From Planctomycetota bacterium (GTDB lineage: Bacteria; Planctomycetota; Planctomycetia; Pirellulales; Pirellulaceae), in the NCBI GenBank assembly GCA_027619595.1, contig JAQCHP010000016.1, positions 1-52,672 on the forward strand: 52,672 nt of DNA, in the 5' to 3' direction. The position numbers were made by a program, and so were the translations under genes. Positions 17,308 through 32,168 of the stretch are shown in pieces (positions within the stretch are counted from its first letter, which is position 1; each line of letters starts with the position of its first letter). The notes below the pieces were generated by a model. It had not been told where the DNA came from. It made no database searches and saw only the letters and a program-made list of their open reading frames with translations.

Positions 17308-18087
17308 ATGACCCTGCCCCATTCAATTATTGAATTCACCCCTTCGTTACTACTGGTCGCAGTGCGAATGACGGCCATGTGCAATACTCTGCCGTGGCTG
17401 ATCGAATTCGGAGTTTCGCTACGTGCCCGCCTGCTCTTTGCGGCACTACTTACCCTGCTTGTGGCACCTTCGGCTGCCCGAGCTTCCCTAGCAGCAGGCA
17501 TGTCGGATAACGTTGTCGCGACCTTCGTCGGTGAAGCAATCGTAGGGATGTCGCTAGGGATGAGTGTAGGAATACTTCTGTCAAGCATCCGCGTCGTGTC
17601 TGGAATTGTGGAGATGAGCAGTCTTAGCCTCTGGGGTACACACTTCGCCGATGGTGGTACCGAATCTTCGACAACTACTGGCCAGCTATTCTTGTGGATT
17701 TCGTTATTAGCATTCTTGAGTATCCGCGGCGAGCAGCACGTCATGACGGCATTTCTAGACTCGTGTGAGCGGCTGCCAGTTGGCGCCGAGTTACCGACAT
17801 CCAACCTACTCGGTGGTTTGACACAATTACTGCAACAAAGCCTCTTGATCGGCTGGCGCATCGCATTACCTCTATCTTGCGCTGGCTTGTTTGGACTCGT
17901 ATTCATGGCATTCCTGGCCCGAATATCTCCGGCGGCGGAAACGATGAATATGGCCATCCCGACATTGCAAATTCTATCGATTGCTTTGTTGATGATTTCT
18001 TTGGGGGGCGTCACGACAATGTTCGGCCGAGAAATTGAGCACATGCTAGGTCAATGGGACTACTGGATCATGCGACCGAGCGGCTAG
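17308..18087 (+). CDS. fliR: FliR export gate subunit
   Basis: 259 residues, the usual FliR length, with about six to eight hydrophobic segments. Recognisable parts are LLVAVRMTAMCNTLPWL near the N-terminus, FVGEAIVGMSLGMSVGILLS, the SLWGTHFADGGT stretch, ALPLSCAGLFGLVFMAFLAR and FGREIEHMLGQW near the end. One FliR joins five FliP to form the pore. The N-terminus overlaps nothing; a 68-base gap follows before the flhB-like gene. Confidence 0.9.
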   Translation: MTLPHSIIEFTPSLLLVAVRMTAMCNTLPWLIEFGVSLRARLLFAALLTLLVAPSAARASLAAGMSDNVVATFVGEAIVGMSLGMSVGILLSSIRVVSGIVEMSSLSLWGTHFADGGTESSTTTGQLFLWISLLAFLSIRGEQHVMTAFLDSCERLPVGAELPTSNLLGGLTQLLQQSLLIGWRIALPLSCAGLFGLVFMAFLARISPAAETMNMAIPTLQILSIALLMISLGGVTTMFGREIEHMLGQWDYWIMRPSG

Positions 18088-18155
18088 AAAAGGCCGAACT
18101 ACGGATTTCGAGTGATTCTCGTGTTTCCAGCCCAGAATAACCGGCAGAGATAATA

Positions 18156-18869
18156 ATGCAGACAGAAAGAACACGGCCTGCCGTCGACCACGCGACGAGA
18201 ACGCAACGAATGATGTGGTTCTCAAGTCCCACCTTTCGCGCTGCCACAACATGGCTGGGATTGCTCTTGCTTATTCGGTGGTACGGCACATTTGGCATGC
18301 AGCGTGCAACTCAGATCGTACAGAATTGGATCGGTGGCTCTCTGCCGCCAGAACAGTTGGTTCCAGCGCTGCAAGAACTGACGTTGCAAGTCTTGCAGAC
18401 TCTTGGAATTCCACTTCTTCTACTCGCTTGTGGCGTCGTCTGTCTTCAGCATGTATGGCAAGCACGCTGGTCAAGAACTATCGATCGACAGTCGGAAGCG
18501 ATGGCTATTGCGCCAGGCAAGATGGCGCGCCTGACGTTGGCCACTGTCCAATGGTGCGGTTCGCTGTTGGCGTTCGGGATTTGTACGTGGTGGGCAGCGT
18601 ATGCGGTATTGCCGCTAGTCCTTTTGTCGCCCAGCGATGACGCAACAACGGTTACGCTGGCAACAGGTATCGCCGCTTGGCGGCTTGGATTGTCCTTGGG
18701 GGTGACACTGTTGGCCGTAGCCTTCGTGGACGTATCGATACGAGCACGATTTACGCGACCCGATGAGGAGGCACAGTTTCAGCTGGAACGCCAGATGCGT
18801 CGCGAAACGGAAGGCAGCCCGGAACTGCGACGAAAACGACGACAGACACATCGCGATCTCATTGGTTAA
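18156..18869 (+). CDS. flhB: FlhB-like protein without the C-terminal autocleavage domain
   Basis: 237 residues against about 350 for FlhB. Four membrane segments (about 29-48, 74-95, 124-153, 172-191) fit the FlhB membrane part. After the last helix, ARFTRPDEEAQFQLERQMRR and EGSPELRRKRRQTHRDL match the FlhB cytoplasmic linker (the EGDPQVK-R-R region). The frame then stops, so the NPTH-containing FlhB-C domain that switches substrate specificity is missing. The next gene begins 35 bases later, leaving no room for a frameshifted remainder. Likely closes around the FliPQR gate but cannot act as a canonical switch. Confidence 0.75.
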   Translation: MQTERTRPAVDHATRTQRMMWFSSPTFRAATTWLGLLLLIRWYGTFGMQRATQIVQNWIGGSLPPEQLVPALQELTLQVLQTLGIPLLLLACGVVCLQHVWQARWSRTIDRQSEAMAIAPGKMARLTLATVQWCGSLLAFGICTWWAAYAVLPLVLLSPSDDATTVTLATGIAAWRLGLSLGVTLLAVAFVDVSIRARFTRPDEEAQFQLERQMRRETEGSPELRRKRRQTHRDLIG

Positions 18870-18904
18870 GATGGACGACGTAACACTTGCAGAGGCAAAC
18901 CCGT

Positions 18905-19600
18905 ATGTCCGGCGCTGAGTCCTCCGAAAAATACGTACTCACTCGTAAACAGTCGCGTGCAATCGACGATATTTCCATTCGCGAGTTCCACATGTCGTCG
19001 CTCGTGCTAATGGAAAATGCCGGCCGTGGCGTGGCCGACTCGCTGCTGAAACGCGGGGTAACTCAAGTGGCCATCGCGTGCGGACGCGGCAACAATGGTG
19101 GAGACGGTTTTGTAATTGCCCGACACTTGAGTCTCAGGGGAGTTCCGGTGCGGGTATTGTGGTTTCCCCCCTCCGATCAACTGAGTCCCGATTCAGCAGA
19201 AAACTACCGCATCCTACAGCGATGCAACGTCGAATTCTATTCGGCCGACGATTGCGACGACGAGACACTCAGTTGTCAATGGCTCGCAAATGCCGACTGG
19301 ACCGTTGACAGTTTGCTGGGGACCGGCACGACGGGAAACTTGCGTTTACCGATCCGTCGCGCCTTGCGTCTCATGCGGGATCACCCATCCCGGAAACTCG
19401 CGGTTGATATTCCATCGGGACTTGACTGCGATACCGGATTCGCAGAACCGGCAGTCTGTCCGGCCGATGTCACTTGTTCGCTGGTGGCACTGAAACGGGG
19501 AATGCTGGTGGATCAAGGACCCGCCATCTGTGGTGAGATCGAGGTTGTTGGGATCGGAATCCCGCCCTTTGTGTTACAACAGGTACTCAAGCAACCGTAG
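18905..19600 (+). CDS. nnrE: NAD(P)H-hydrate epimerase (YjeF N-terminal domain)
   Basis: 231 residues from ATG 18905. Repairs damaged nicotinamide cofactors by interconverting R and S forms of NAD(P)H hydrate. Signatures are MENAGRGVADSLLKRG, the CGRGNNGGDGFVIARHL glycine-rich loop, VDSLLGTGTTGNL and AVDIPSGLDCDTG, with the conserved Asp in the last two. The kinase/dehydratase half (NnrD) that is often fused is absent. It lies at the end of the export operon, though a metabolic link to export is not evident. Confidence 0.93.
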   Translation: MSGAESSEKYVLTRKQSRAIDDISIREFHMSSLVLMENAGRGVADSLLKRGVTQVAIACGRGNNGGDGFVIARHLSLRGVPVRVLWFPPSDQLSPDSAENYRILQRCNVEFYSADDCDDETLSCQWLANADWTVDSLLGTGTTGNLRLPIRRALRLMRDHPSRKLAVDIPSGLDCDTGFAEPAVCPADVTCSLVALKRGMLVDQGPAICGEIEVVGIGIPPFVLQQVLKQP

Positions 19601-19742
19601 TACTGGAACGACGCCAGGGCATTCTATCTATCTTCTCGAACGAATGTGAGAAGGCACGAAGCGCCGACACAACCTCTGCCGGTGGGCAAAGCCATCGGTG
19701 TGCGAGCCTCAAACCCAGTGAGGCCTGAACGGTTACAAAACG

Positions 19743-19778
19743 GCGAAAGGCGAAGTCGTTACCGACTCCGCCTTTCGC
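19743..19778 (+). terminator. Strong stem-loop between convergent genes, probable bidirectional terminator
   Basis: GCGAAAGGCGAAGTC pairs with GACTCCGCCTTTCGC (one bulge or mismatch) around a six-base loop. It lies 143 bases after nnrE and 100 bases before the end of the opposing gene. The rest of 19601-19878 holds nothing else I can identify. Confidence 0.55.
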
Positions 19779-19878
19779 ACTTCCAATCGCTCCCGTCGCA
19801 AAAAATGCACGTTGCTAATAGACGAATTGTGTTGAGTTATCTCCTCGTGGATTCAAAGCATACCTCGGCGCGGCCGAC

Positions 19879-26583
<6,705 letters not shown>

Positions 26584-26587
<4 letters not shown>

Positions 26588-27429
26588 ACCGACCTATCCC
26601 TTTTACTAAAATGCAGGGCGCCGGTAACGACTATGTCTACCTGGACGCATTCCGTCATCCGCTCCCGGACAACCTACCAGAACTTGCACGGCAGGTGTCA
26701 GACCGGCACTTTGGCGTTGGAGGAGATGGCTTGATTGTGATCCATCCTTCGACGGTAGCCGACGCCCGAATGCAAATGTTGAACGCAGATGGTTCCGAAG
26801 CCGAAATGTGTGGAAATGGCATTCGGTGTGTGGCCAAATATGTCTACGACCATAAGTTATGCCAGAACAACCCGCTCCGCATCGAAACCCAGGCCGGCAT
26901 CTTGACGCTTCGGGTCGAAGTGCACAACGAGCTGGTGCAGGAAGTCGAGGTCGATATGGGCGCTCCCCGACTGGCGGCCGCAGCGATTCCGACAACGTTG
27001 AGTGGCGATTCCCTAGTGAACATCCAGTTAGCCGATCTTCCTCAGCTACCCCCGGTCACATGTATATCGATGGGAAATCCTCATTGTATTGTCTATGTAC
27101 CCGAATTGACCGACGACTGGGTGTTGCGGGTCGGACCTCAGATCGAGAACCATCCGATCTTCCCGCGCCGCACGAACGTCGAATTCGTCCAAGTCCTCTC
27201 ACGGACCGAAGTACGACAACGAACTTGGGAACGGGGATCGGGCGAGACGCTGGCGTGTGGCACCGGCGCTAGCGCCGTATGTGTGGCTGGGGTGTTGGGA
27301 AATCACACCGATCGATCCATTCGTGTGCATTTGTTGGGGGGGGCCCTGTCGCTCCATTGGGACGCGGATTCAAATCATGTCCTGATGCGTGGTCCCGCCG
27401 TCGAGGTATTCCACGGGGAGTGGGGATAA
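26584..27429 (+). CDS. dapF: Diaminopimelate epimerase
   Basis: 281 residues. Converts LL- to meso-diaminopimelate for lysine and peptidoglycan synthesis. The two catalytic Cys are visible: EMCGNGIRCVAKYV at about 76-89 and the second in LACGTGASAVCVAG. FTKMQGAGNDYVYLD at the N-terminus, SMGNPHCIVYV and RRTNVEFVQ are further family motifs. Presence of a DAP pathway enzyme fits the current view that planctomycetes make peptidoglycan. Start overlaps the AsmA-like stop (ATGA), so the two are coupled. Confidence 0.97.
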
Positions 27430-27578
27430 GTAAATCGGGGATACGTTAGGGAATAAGTTAGAGGATAGGTTACGGAACACGAGGTTCTTCGACCACGTTG
27501 ATTGAACACATCGACAGGAAGTGGGTCCACGGTTCTCTGGAACGAAGGCTAACAACACTGTCTCGGCAAGGATGCTCT

Positions 27579-28388
27579 GTGAAACGCATATTGAGAAGAC
27601 TGGAAGGGCGGATACGCCGACTGGGCGGGCTACTGGCTGCCATGGGCGTGCGTGCTTGGACGAACACGGTCGAATTCCAGGCGCAGCATTTAGACCCCAC
27701 TTCGGATCCGGTGCATCCGGAATTTCGTGGGCCCGTGATTGCAATTTTCTGGCACGAGTACATGCTCTGCCCGATGGCCACGCGGGGGCTTACCAACACG
27801 GCAATTTTGGCCAGCCTTCATCGTGACGCGGACTGGCTCACGGAAGCCGCACGGCACTTAGGCTTTGACTCGGTACGGGGTTCAAGCCGTCGCGGGGGGA
27901 GCGCCGCGCTGCTGGAACTACTTCGCGCCAATAACTCGCGCAACCTTGGCATTACGCCAGACGGCCCGCTGGGCCCGCGCCGTAGTGTGGCTCTGGGACC
28001 CATTTTTCTGGCGTCTAAATTGGGACGTCCGATTGTTCCGATTGGAATTGGCTATGATCGTCCCTGGCGCATGTCGACATGGGACCGATTTGCCATTCCA
28101 CGTCTTAATTCCCGGGCGCGTGTGATTTGGGGAGAACGCATCGAAGTCCCTCCCGACCTGGATCGCCCCACGCTCGAATCGATTCGCGCAGAAGTACAAG
28201 ACCGACTTATCCAGCTCACTCTACAGGCCGAAAATTGGGCAGCGACGGGGCAACGCTATCGGCAGCAAGTTCGCATGCGGATGCAGCCGGTCGGTTCGGC
28301 CGGCAAGAGTACTCAACAAGTACCGGTCTTCGCACCGCCCCGGGTTCGCTGGCGCAACCCGCTAGAGATGATACCTCCGAGCCATTAG
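27579..28388 (+). CDS. Lysophospholipid acyltransferase-like protein (DUF374 type)
   Basis: About 269 residues from GTG 27579 with AAGGA six bases upstream; TTG at 27498 would add 27 residues. Family features: FWHEYMLCPMA with the catalytic-region His, SLHRDADWLTEAARHLGF, VRGSSRRGGSAALLELL, ITPDGPLGPRRSVALGPIFL and RPIVPIGIGYD. DUF374 proteins are related to lipid acyltransferases and are often linked to lipid A or glycolipid assembly. The HxxxxD motif is represented by the HRDAD segment. The acyl acceptor is unknown. Confidence 0.85.
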   Translation: MKRILRRLEGRIRRLGGLLAAMGVRAWTNTVEFQAQHLDPTSDPVHPEFRGPVIAIFWHEYMLCPMATRGLTNTAILASLHRDADWLTEAARHLGFDSVRGSSRRGGSAALLELLRANNSRNLGITPDGPLGPRRSVALGPIFLASKLGRPIVPIGIGYDRPWRMSTWDRFAIPRLNSRARVIWGERIEVPPDLDRPTLESIRAEVQDRLIQLTLQAENWAATGQRYRQQVRMRMQPVGSAGKSTQQVPVFAPPRVRWRNPLEMIPPSH

Positions 28389-28451
28389 AATGTGCGCTGA
28401 CGAGGTTGCGTCGAATGAGGGCATGGTTGCGTTGCGTGCAAATCAGATATC

Positions 28452-29342
28452 ATGAGTGTGGACAAATCGAGTCGGGTTGCTCCATCGGAAGTGTGGAGAT
28501 CACGGTTGCGGGGACCTATCTCACGGCTGACATTCCTACAAAAGTCACTGTTGTTTGCCGAACTGTCGTACCTCTCCTACCGCCACGAGCCGGATGCATT
28601 AGCGGCAGCGGCCCTGATCGAGTTGCAAAAAGTCGCCTACTTTGACCGAGATGGCGCACAGGCGTATCGATTTGAAAACGAACACGATTGTATCGTGGTT
28701 TGCCGTGGCACGGAGCCCAACCAATGGAACGACCTGCAAGCAGATGCCAATGCCATCATGGCAGTCGCTGAAACGGCCGGACGGGTCCACTTCGGTTTCA
28801 AATCCGAAGTCGATGCACTCTGGCCAATGATTGAACCGTCGATCCGTGGCCATGACAAACCGCTTTGGTTCACGGGACATTCTTTAGGCGGAGCCATGGC
28901 CACCATCTGTGCCGGACGATGCATGTTGTCCAAGGCACATACCAATCCAACCGCCCTCTACACTTTCGGCAGTCCGCGGGTGGGAAACCGTCGGTATGTC
29001 AATTTCGCGCCGATTACCCATTACCGTTGGGTAAACAACAACGACATTGTGTGTCGTGTTCCTCCCCCGTGGATGGGATATCGGCATGCCGGCACCGAAT
29101 GTTACCTGGACGCACATGGCACATTGCGAGAATTACGGGGCTGGCGGCGGTTTGTGGACCGAGTTCGCGGGTTGGGCATGAGCCTTCTTCAGGGGCGCCT
29201 TGACTACTTGAGCGACCATTCCATGCGTCGGTACATCGAAGCGATCGAACGGATCGCGGCCAAGGAGAACGACCCCCAGATCCAACGGCTGGTGAAGAAA
29301 TGGACTCAGGCCGAAGAAATCTCGCCATCAGCAGCACATTGA
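28452..29342 (+). CDS. Class 3 lipase family protein
   Basis: 296 residues, cytoplasmic by sequence (no signal peptide). The nucleophile elbow is FTGHSLGGAMATI, giving the catalytic Ser. The acidic residue is likely in WVNNNDIVCRVPP and the His in LSDHSMRRYIEAI. An earlier CRGTEPNQWNDLQADAN segment is typical of lipase_3 proteins, which hydrolyse triacylglycerols or related esters. The stop TGA shares its A with the ATG of xseA, implying co-translation, though no functional link is known. Confidence 0.88.
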   Translation: MSVDKSSRVAPSEVWRSRLRGPISRLTFLQKSLLFAELSYLSYRHEPDALAAAALIELQKVAYFDRDGAQAYRFENEHDCIVVCRGTEPNQWNDLQADANAIMAVAETAGRVHFGFKSEVDALWPMIEPSIRGHDKPLWFTGHSLGGAMATICAGRCMLSKAHTNPTALYTFGSPRVGNRRYVNFAPITHYRWVNNNDIVCRVPPPWMGYRHAGTECYLDAHGTLRELRGWRRFVDRVRGLGMSLLQGRLDYLSDHSMRRYIEAIERIAAKENDPQIQRLVKKWTQAEEISPSAAH

Positions 29343-30577
29343 TGAACTCGGGACTCCGCCAAATCGTGTCGGTTACGGAGCTGACGGCTCAGATCCGCAG
29401 TGAATTGCGGGCGAGCTTTCCATCGGTGTGGGTAGCCGGTGAAATATCCGATATCTCGCAACCGGCTTCGGGCCACATCTACCTCACTCTCAAGGATGGT
29501 CAATCGCAGCTACGCGCCGTCATTTGGCAATCGGTGGCTCGTCGCTTACCTGGCCGATTACAAGACGGCGTTTTAGCGGTATGCGGTGGCGAACTGGATG
29601 TCTACCCGCGTCACGGCAGTTACCAATTGGTTGTGAAGACAATCGAACTGCAGGGCGAAGGAGCGCTGCAATGGGCACTCAAGCAACTTCAACAGCGATT
29701 GGCTGCGGAAGGACTGTTCGAACCGGAACGAAAACGTCCGATTCCGAAGTTTCCGCGGCTGGTGGCAGTGGTTACGAGTCCCACGAGTGCGGCGGTACGC
29801 GATTTCTTGGAAGTTGCCAAACGCCGTTCCCAGGGCACACGTATGTTGGTAATTCCAGCGTCGGTTCAAGGGGACCAGGCTGTCCCCGATCTTTTGCGCG
29901 GCCTGGACGCCGCACATCGATTGCTCCCCCGGCCCGATGTGGTTGTCTTGACCCGTGGCGGCGGTAGCCTCGAAGACCTCTGGGCATACAACGACGAACG
30001 TTTGATCCGGGCGATTTCGGCAGCTTCCATACCAGTCGTCGCCGCCGTGGGACACGAAATCGACGTAACCCTTTGCGATCTTGTGGCCGATGTACGAGCA
30101 CTTACTCCCAGCGAGGCGGCCGAGCGTGTCGTCCCTGATCAGGCGATGTGGCTACAACAGGCTCAACGCTTGGAACAAGCTATGCACCACGCTGTATTGA
30201 ACCGTGTACAGCAGGCGCGACAACGATGGCGATTTTGTGCCGAGCACCCGCGATTGACTCGACCGCTCGACCGTATTCGGGACGAATCTCGACGGATCGA
30301 CGACTTATGGCATAGCGCGTCCTTGGCCCTACGGCATACAAACCAGAGACATCAACAACGTTTTGCGGCGGTTGCCGCCCAGCTGCACGTGCTCAGTCCC
30401 TTGGCCGTCCTCGGCCGTGGCTTTGCCGTCATCAACCACGCAACGAGCAAAGAGGTTATTATGGACATCGACCAACTGCAAATTGGCGACTATGTCGAGG
30501 CACAAGTACACCGCGGACGATTTCAGGCCCGGGTAGAACAGCGAATCCAGCCATCAGAACCAGGAGATTCGGTATGA
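29342..30577 (+). CDS. xseA: Exodeoxyribonuclease VII large subunit
   Basis: 411 residues from ATG 29342. ExoVII degrades single-stranded DNA from both ends. The N-terminal OB fold (VTELTAQIRSELRASF, VWVAGEISDISQPASGHIYL) is followed by the nuclease domain: VVTSPTSAAVRDFLEVAKRR, DVVVLTRGGGSLEDLWAYND, then VVAAVGHEIDVTLCDLVAD and TPSEAAE. The C-terminal coiled coil (about 270-340) and LGRGFAVI complete it. Overlaps xseB (ATGA). Confidence 0.97.
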   Translation: MNSGLRQIVSVTELTAQIRSELRASFPSVWVAGEISDISQPASGHIYLTLKDGQSQLRAVIWQSVARRLPGRLQDGVLAVCGGELDVYPRHGSYQLVVKTIELQGEGALQWALKQLQQRLAAEGLFEPERKRPIPKFPRLVAVVTSPTSAAVRDFLEVAKRRSQGTRMLVIPASVQGDQAVPDLLRGLDAAHRLLPRPDVVVLTRGGGSLEDLWAYNDERLIRAISAASIPVVAAVGHEIDVTLCDLVADVRALTPSEAAERVVPDQAMWLQQAQRLEQAMHHAVLNRVQQARQRWRFCAEHPRLTRPLDRIRDESRRIDDLWHSASLALRHTNQRHQQRFAAVAAQLHVLSPLAVLGRGFAVINHATSKEVIMDIDQLQIGDYVEAQVHRGRFQARVEQRIQPSEPGDSV

Positions 30578-30987
30578 ACACACCTCAGAAAAAAAAAGAG
30601 GGACAACGTACGCCCAAGGACGGAACGCTGGACGAAACCCCGCTGTCGTTTGATGAAGCGATGCAACGATTGGAGAAAATTGTCGCCCAGTTGCAAAGCA
30701 ACGATCTACCGCTGGAGCGAGGCATTGAGCTTTACGAGGAGGGGATCCGCTATGCGAAGCGCTGCCAACAAACCCTGAGTCGCGCGGAGCAGCGAATCGA
30801 TCTCTTAGTGGCGATCGGCCCTGATGGCCAGGCTCAAACCACTCCGTTTGAAGATCAGGGAGCCGGGGCCGATTTGACAGAAAAAGCAGCACGGCGCAGC
30901 GATCGCCGATCCACGTCGTCGCGACCGGCGCCCCCGCCCCCCGATTCCACCACCCCCATGGGAGCCAAATCACAAGACCTTTTCTAA
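30574..30987 (+). CDS. xseB: Exodeoxyribonuclease VII small subunit, with extended tail
   Basis: 137 residues; canonical XseB has about 80. The core (about 24-80) reads LSFDEAMQRLEKIVAQLQSN, LPLERGIELYEEGIRYAKRC and LSRAEQRIDLL, the usual helical hairpin binding XseA. The remaining 55 residues are Arg/Ser/Pro-rich and disordered (SSRPAPPPPDSTTPMG), a lineage-specific tail. Starts inside the xseA stop. Confidence 0.93.
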   Translation: MNTPQKKKEGQRTPKDGTLDETPLSFDEAMQRLEKIVAQLQSNDLPLERGIELYEEGIRYAKRCQQTLSRAEQRIDLLVAIGPDGQAQTTPFEDQGAGADLTEKAARRSDRRSTSSRPAPPPPDSTTPMGAKSQDLF

Positions 30988-31169
30988 GTGCACACGCGGC
31001 ATGGCACTGGTAGGGGATGGCTTTCGCACGCCGTCACTGACGGGCCGGCAAAACCCTTCTTGCCGCTCAACTTGGGCGCCTAGAACCTCCCTATGCCATT
31101 GGCCTCAGGACAACTAAACTGGATCGTTGAGGCACGCGTTAACGCAGAATCGGATTTCTGTCGGAGCGG

Positions 31170-32108
31170 ATGCCTTCCCGGTCACCTTTTGTTTTGATGG
31201 TTCGGCCCATGTCGATTCCGCTCCCCGCCCTGCTGTCGGATCGGCTGCACGTTTGGCGTTCGTCCGTCGATGAACGCTTGGCAAGCTACTGCGAACTACA
31301 ATCGGGGTGCCCGGAAGTGCTTCGCGATGCCATTCGGTATAGCTTATTGGCGCCCGGGAAGCGTCTCCGCCCGCTCTTGGTGTTGTCAGCGGCGGAAGCC
31401 TGCGGTTGTGATCCTGGAGAGGCAATCCCAGCAGCTTGCGCGGTAGAAATGGTACACGCTTATTCGCTGATTCACGACGATTTGCCCGCCATGGACGACG
31501 ACGATTTACGGCGTGGTCGGCCCACCTGTCACGTCCAGTATGGCGAGGCAGTGGCGATTCTGGCGGGTGATGCGTTACTCGCGATGGCATTTGAGTCACT
31601 TGCCACTGACCTGCCGCCGGAAGTTGCTGCCGAATGTTGTCGCCTCTTAGCATGTGCAGCAGGGCCAACCCGACTGGTAGGTGGTCAGGCCGACGACCTA
31701 GCCGCCGAACACGACTCATCCGAGTATGATCTGGCACAACTCGAATCGATTCACCATAGAAAAACCGGGGCGCTGCTGGCAGCGTCTCTGCAATTGGGCG
31801 CAACAATCGCGGGTGCTCCGACCGAACAAATATCCCGTCTGGAAGCGTATGGACTCAAGATCGGATTGGCATTTCAGGTCGTCGATGACCTGCTCGATTT
31901 GTCGGGCGACGAACAGGTTTTGGGGAAACGTACGGGCCGTGATTCCGACCTGGGAAAACTCACCTATCCACGACTCTTAGGGATTCCCGAAAGTCGTTTA
32001 CTCGCCGCAAATCTTGTGGAGCAAGCTTGTGGTGAACTGGTGGACTTTTCAGGTCCCACGGACACATTGGAGAGCATCGCACGCTACATTTTGGCCAGAG
32101 ATCGTTAA
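31170..32108 (+). CDS. ispA: Farnesyl/geranylgeranyl diphosphate synthase
   Basis: 312 residues from ATG 31170 with CGGAGCGG upstream (ATGs at 31197 and 31209 are alternatives). A trans-type polyprenyl synthase condensing IPP with allylic diphosphates. The first aspartate-rich motif is HDDLPAMDDDDLRRGRP and the second VVDDLLDLSGDEQVLGK, with APGKRLRP before the first and GRDSDLGKLTYP after the second. The extra residues between the Asp pairs of the first motif are typical of bacterial FPP synthases. Followed by dxs, so the pair supplies isoprenoid precursors and their first chain. Confidence 0.94.
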   Translation: MPSRSPFVLMVRPMSIPLPALLSDRLHVWRSSVDERLASYCELQSGCPEVLRDAIRYSLLAPGKRLRPLLVLSAAEACGCDPGEAIPAACAVEMVHAYSLIHDDLPAMDDDDLRRGRPTCHVQYGEAVAILAGDALLAMAFESLATDLPPEVAAECCRLLACAAGPTRLVGGQADDLAAEHDSSEYDLAQLESIHHRKTGALLAASLQLGATIAGAPTEQISRLEAYGLKIGLAFQVVDDLLDLSGDEQVLGKRTGRDSDLGKLTYPRLLGIPESRLLAANLVEQACGELVDFSGPTDTLESIARYILARDR

Positions 32109-32168
32109 GCTAAGCTGCTCACAACAACGTTACTCCCAAGAACGTTGCCCTCAAGAAAGTTATACACC

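Noticed and set aside
31053-31072. CGGCAA/TTGCCG hairpin after xseB
   Set aside because: The stem is only six bases and no T-run follows; too weak to call a terminator.
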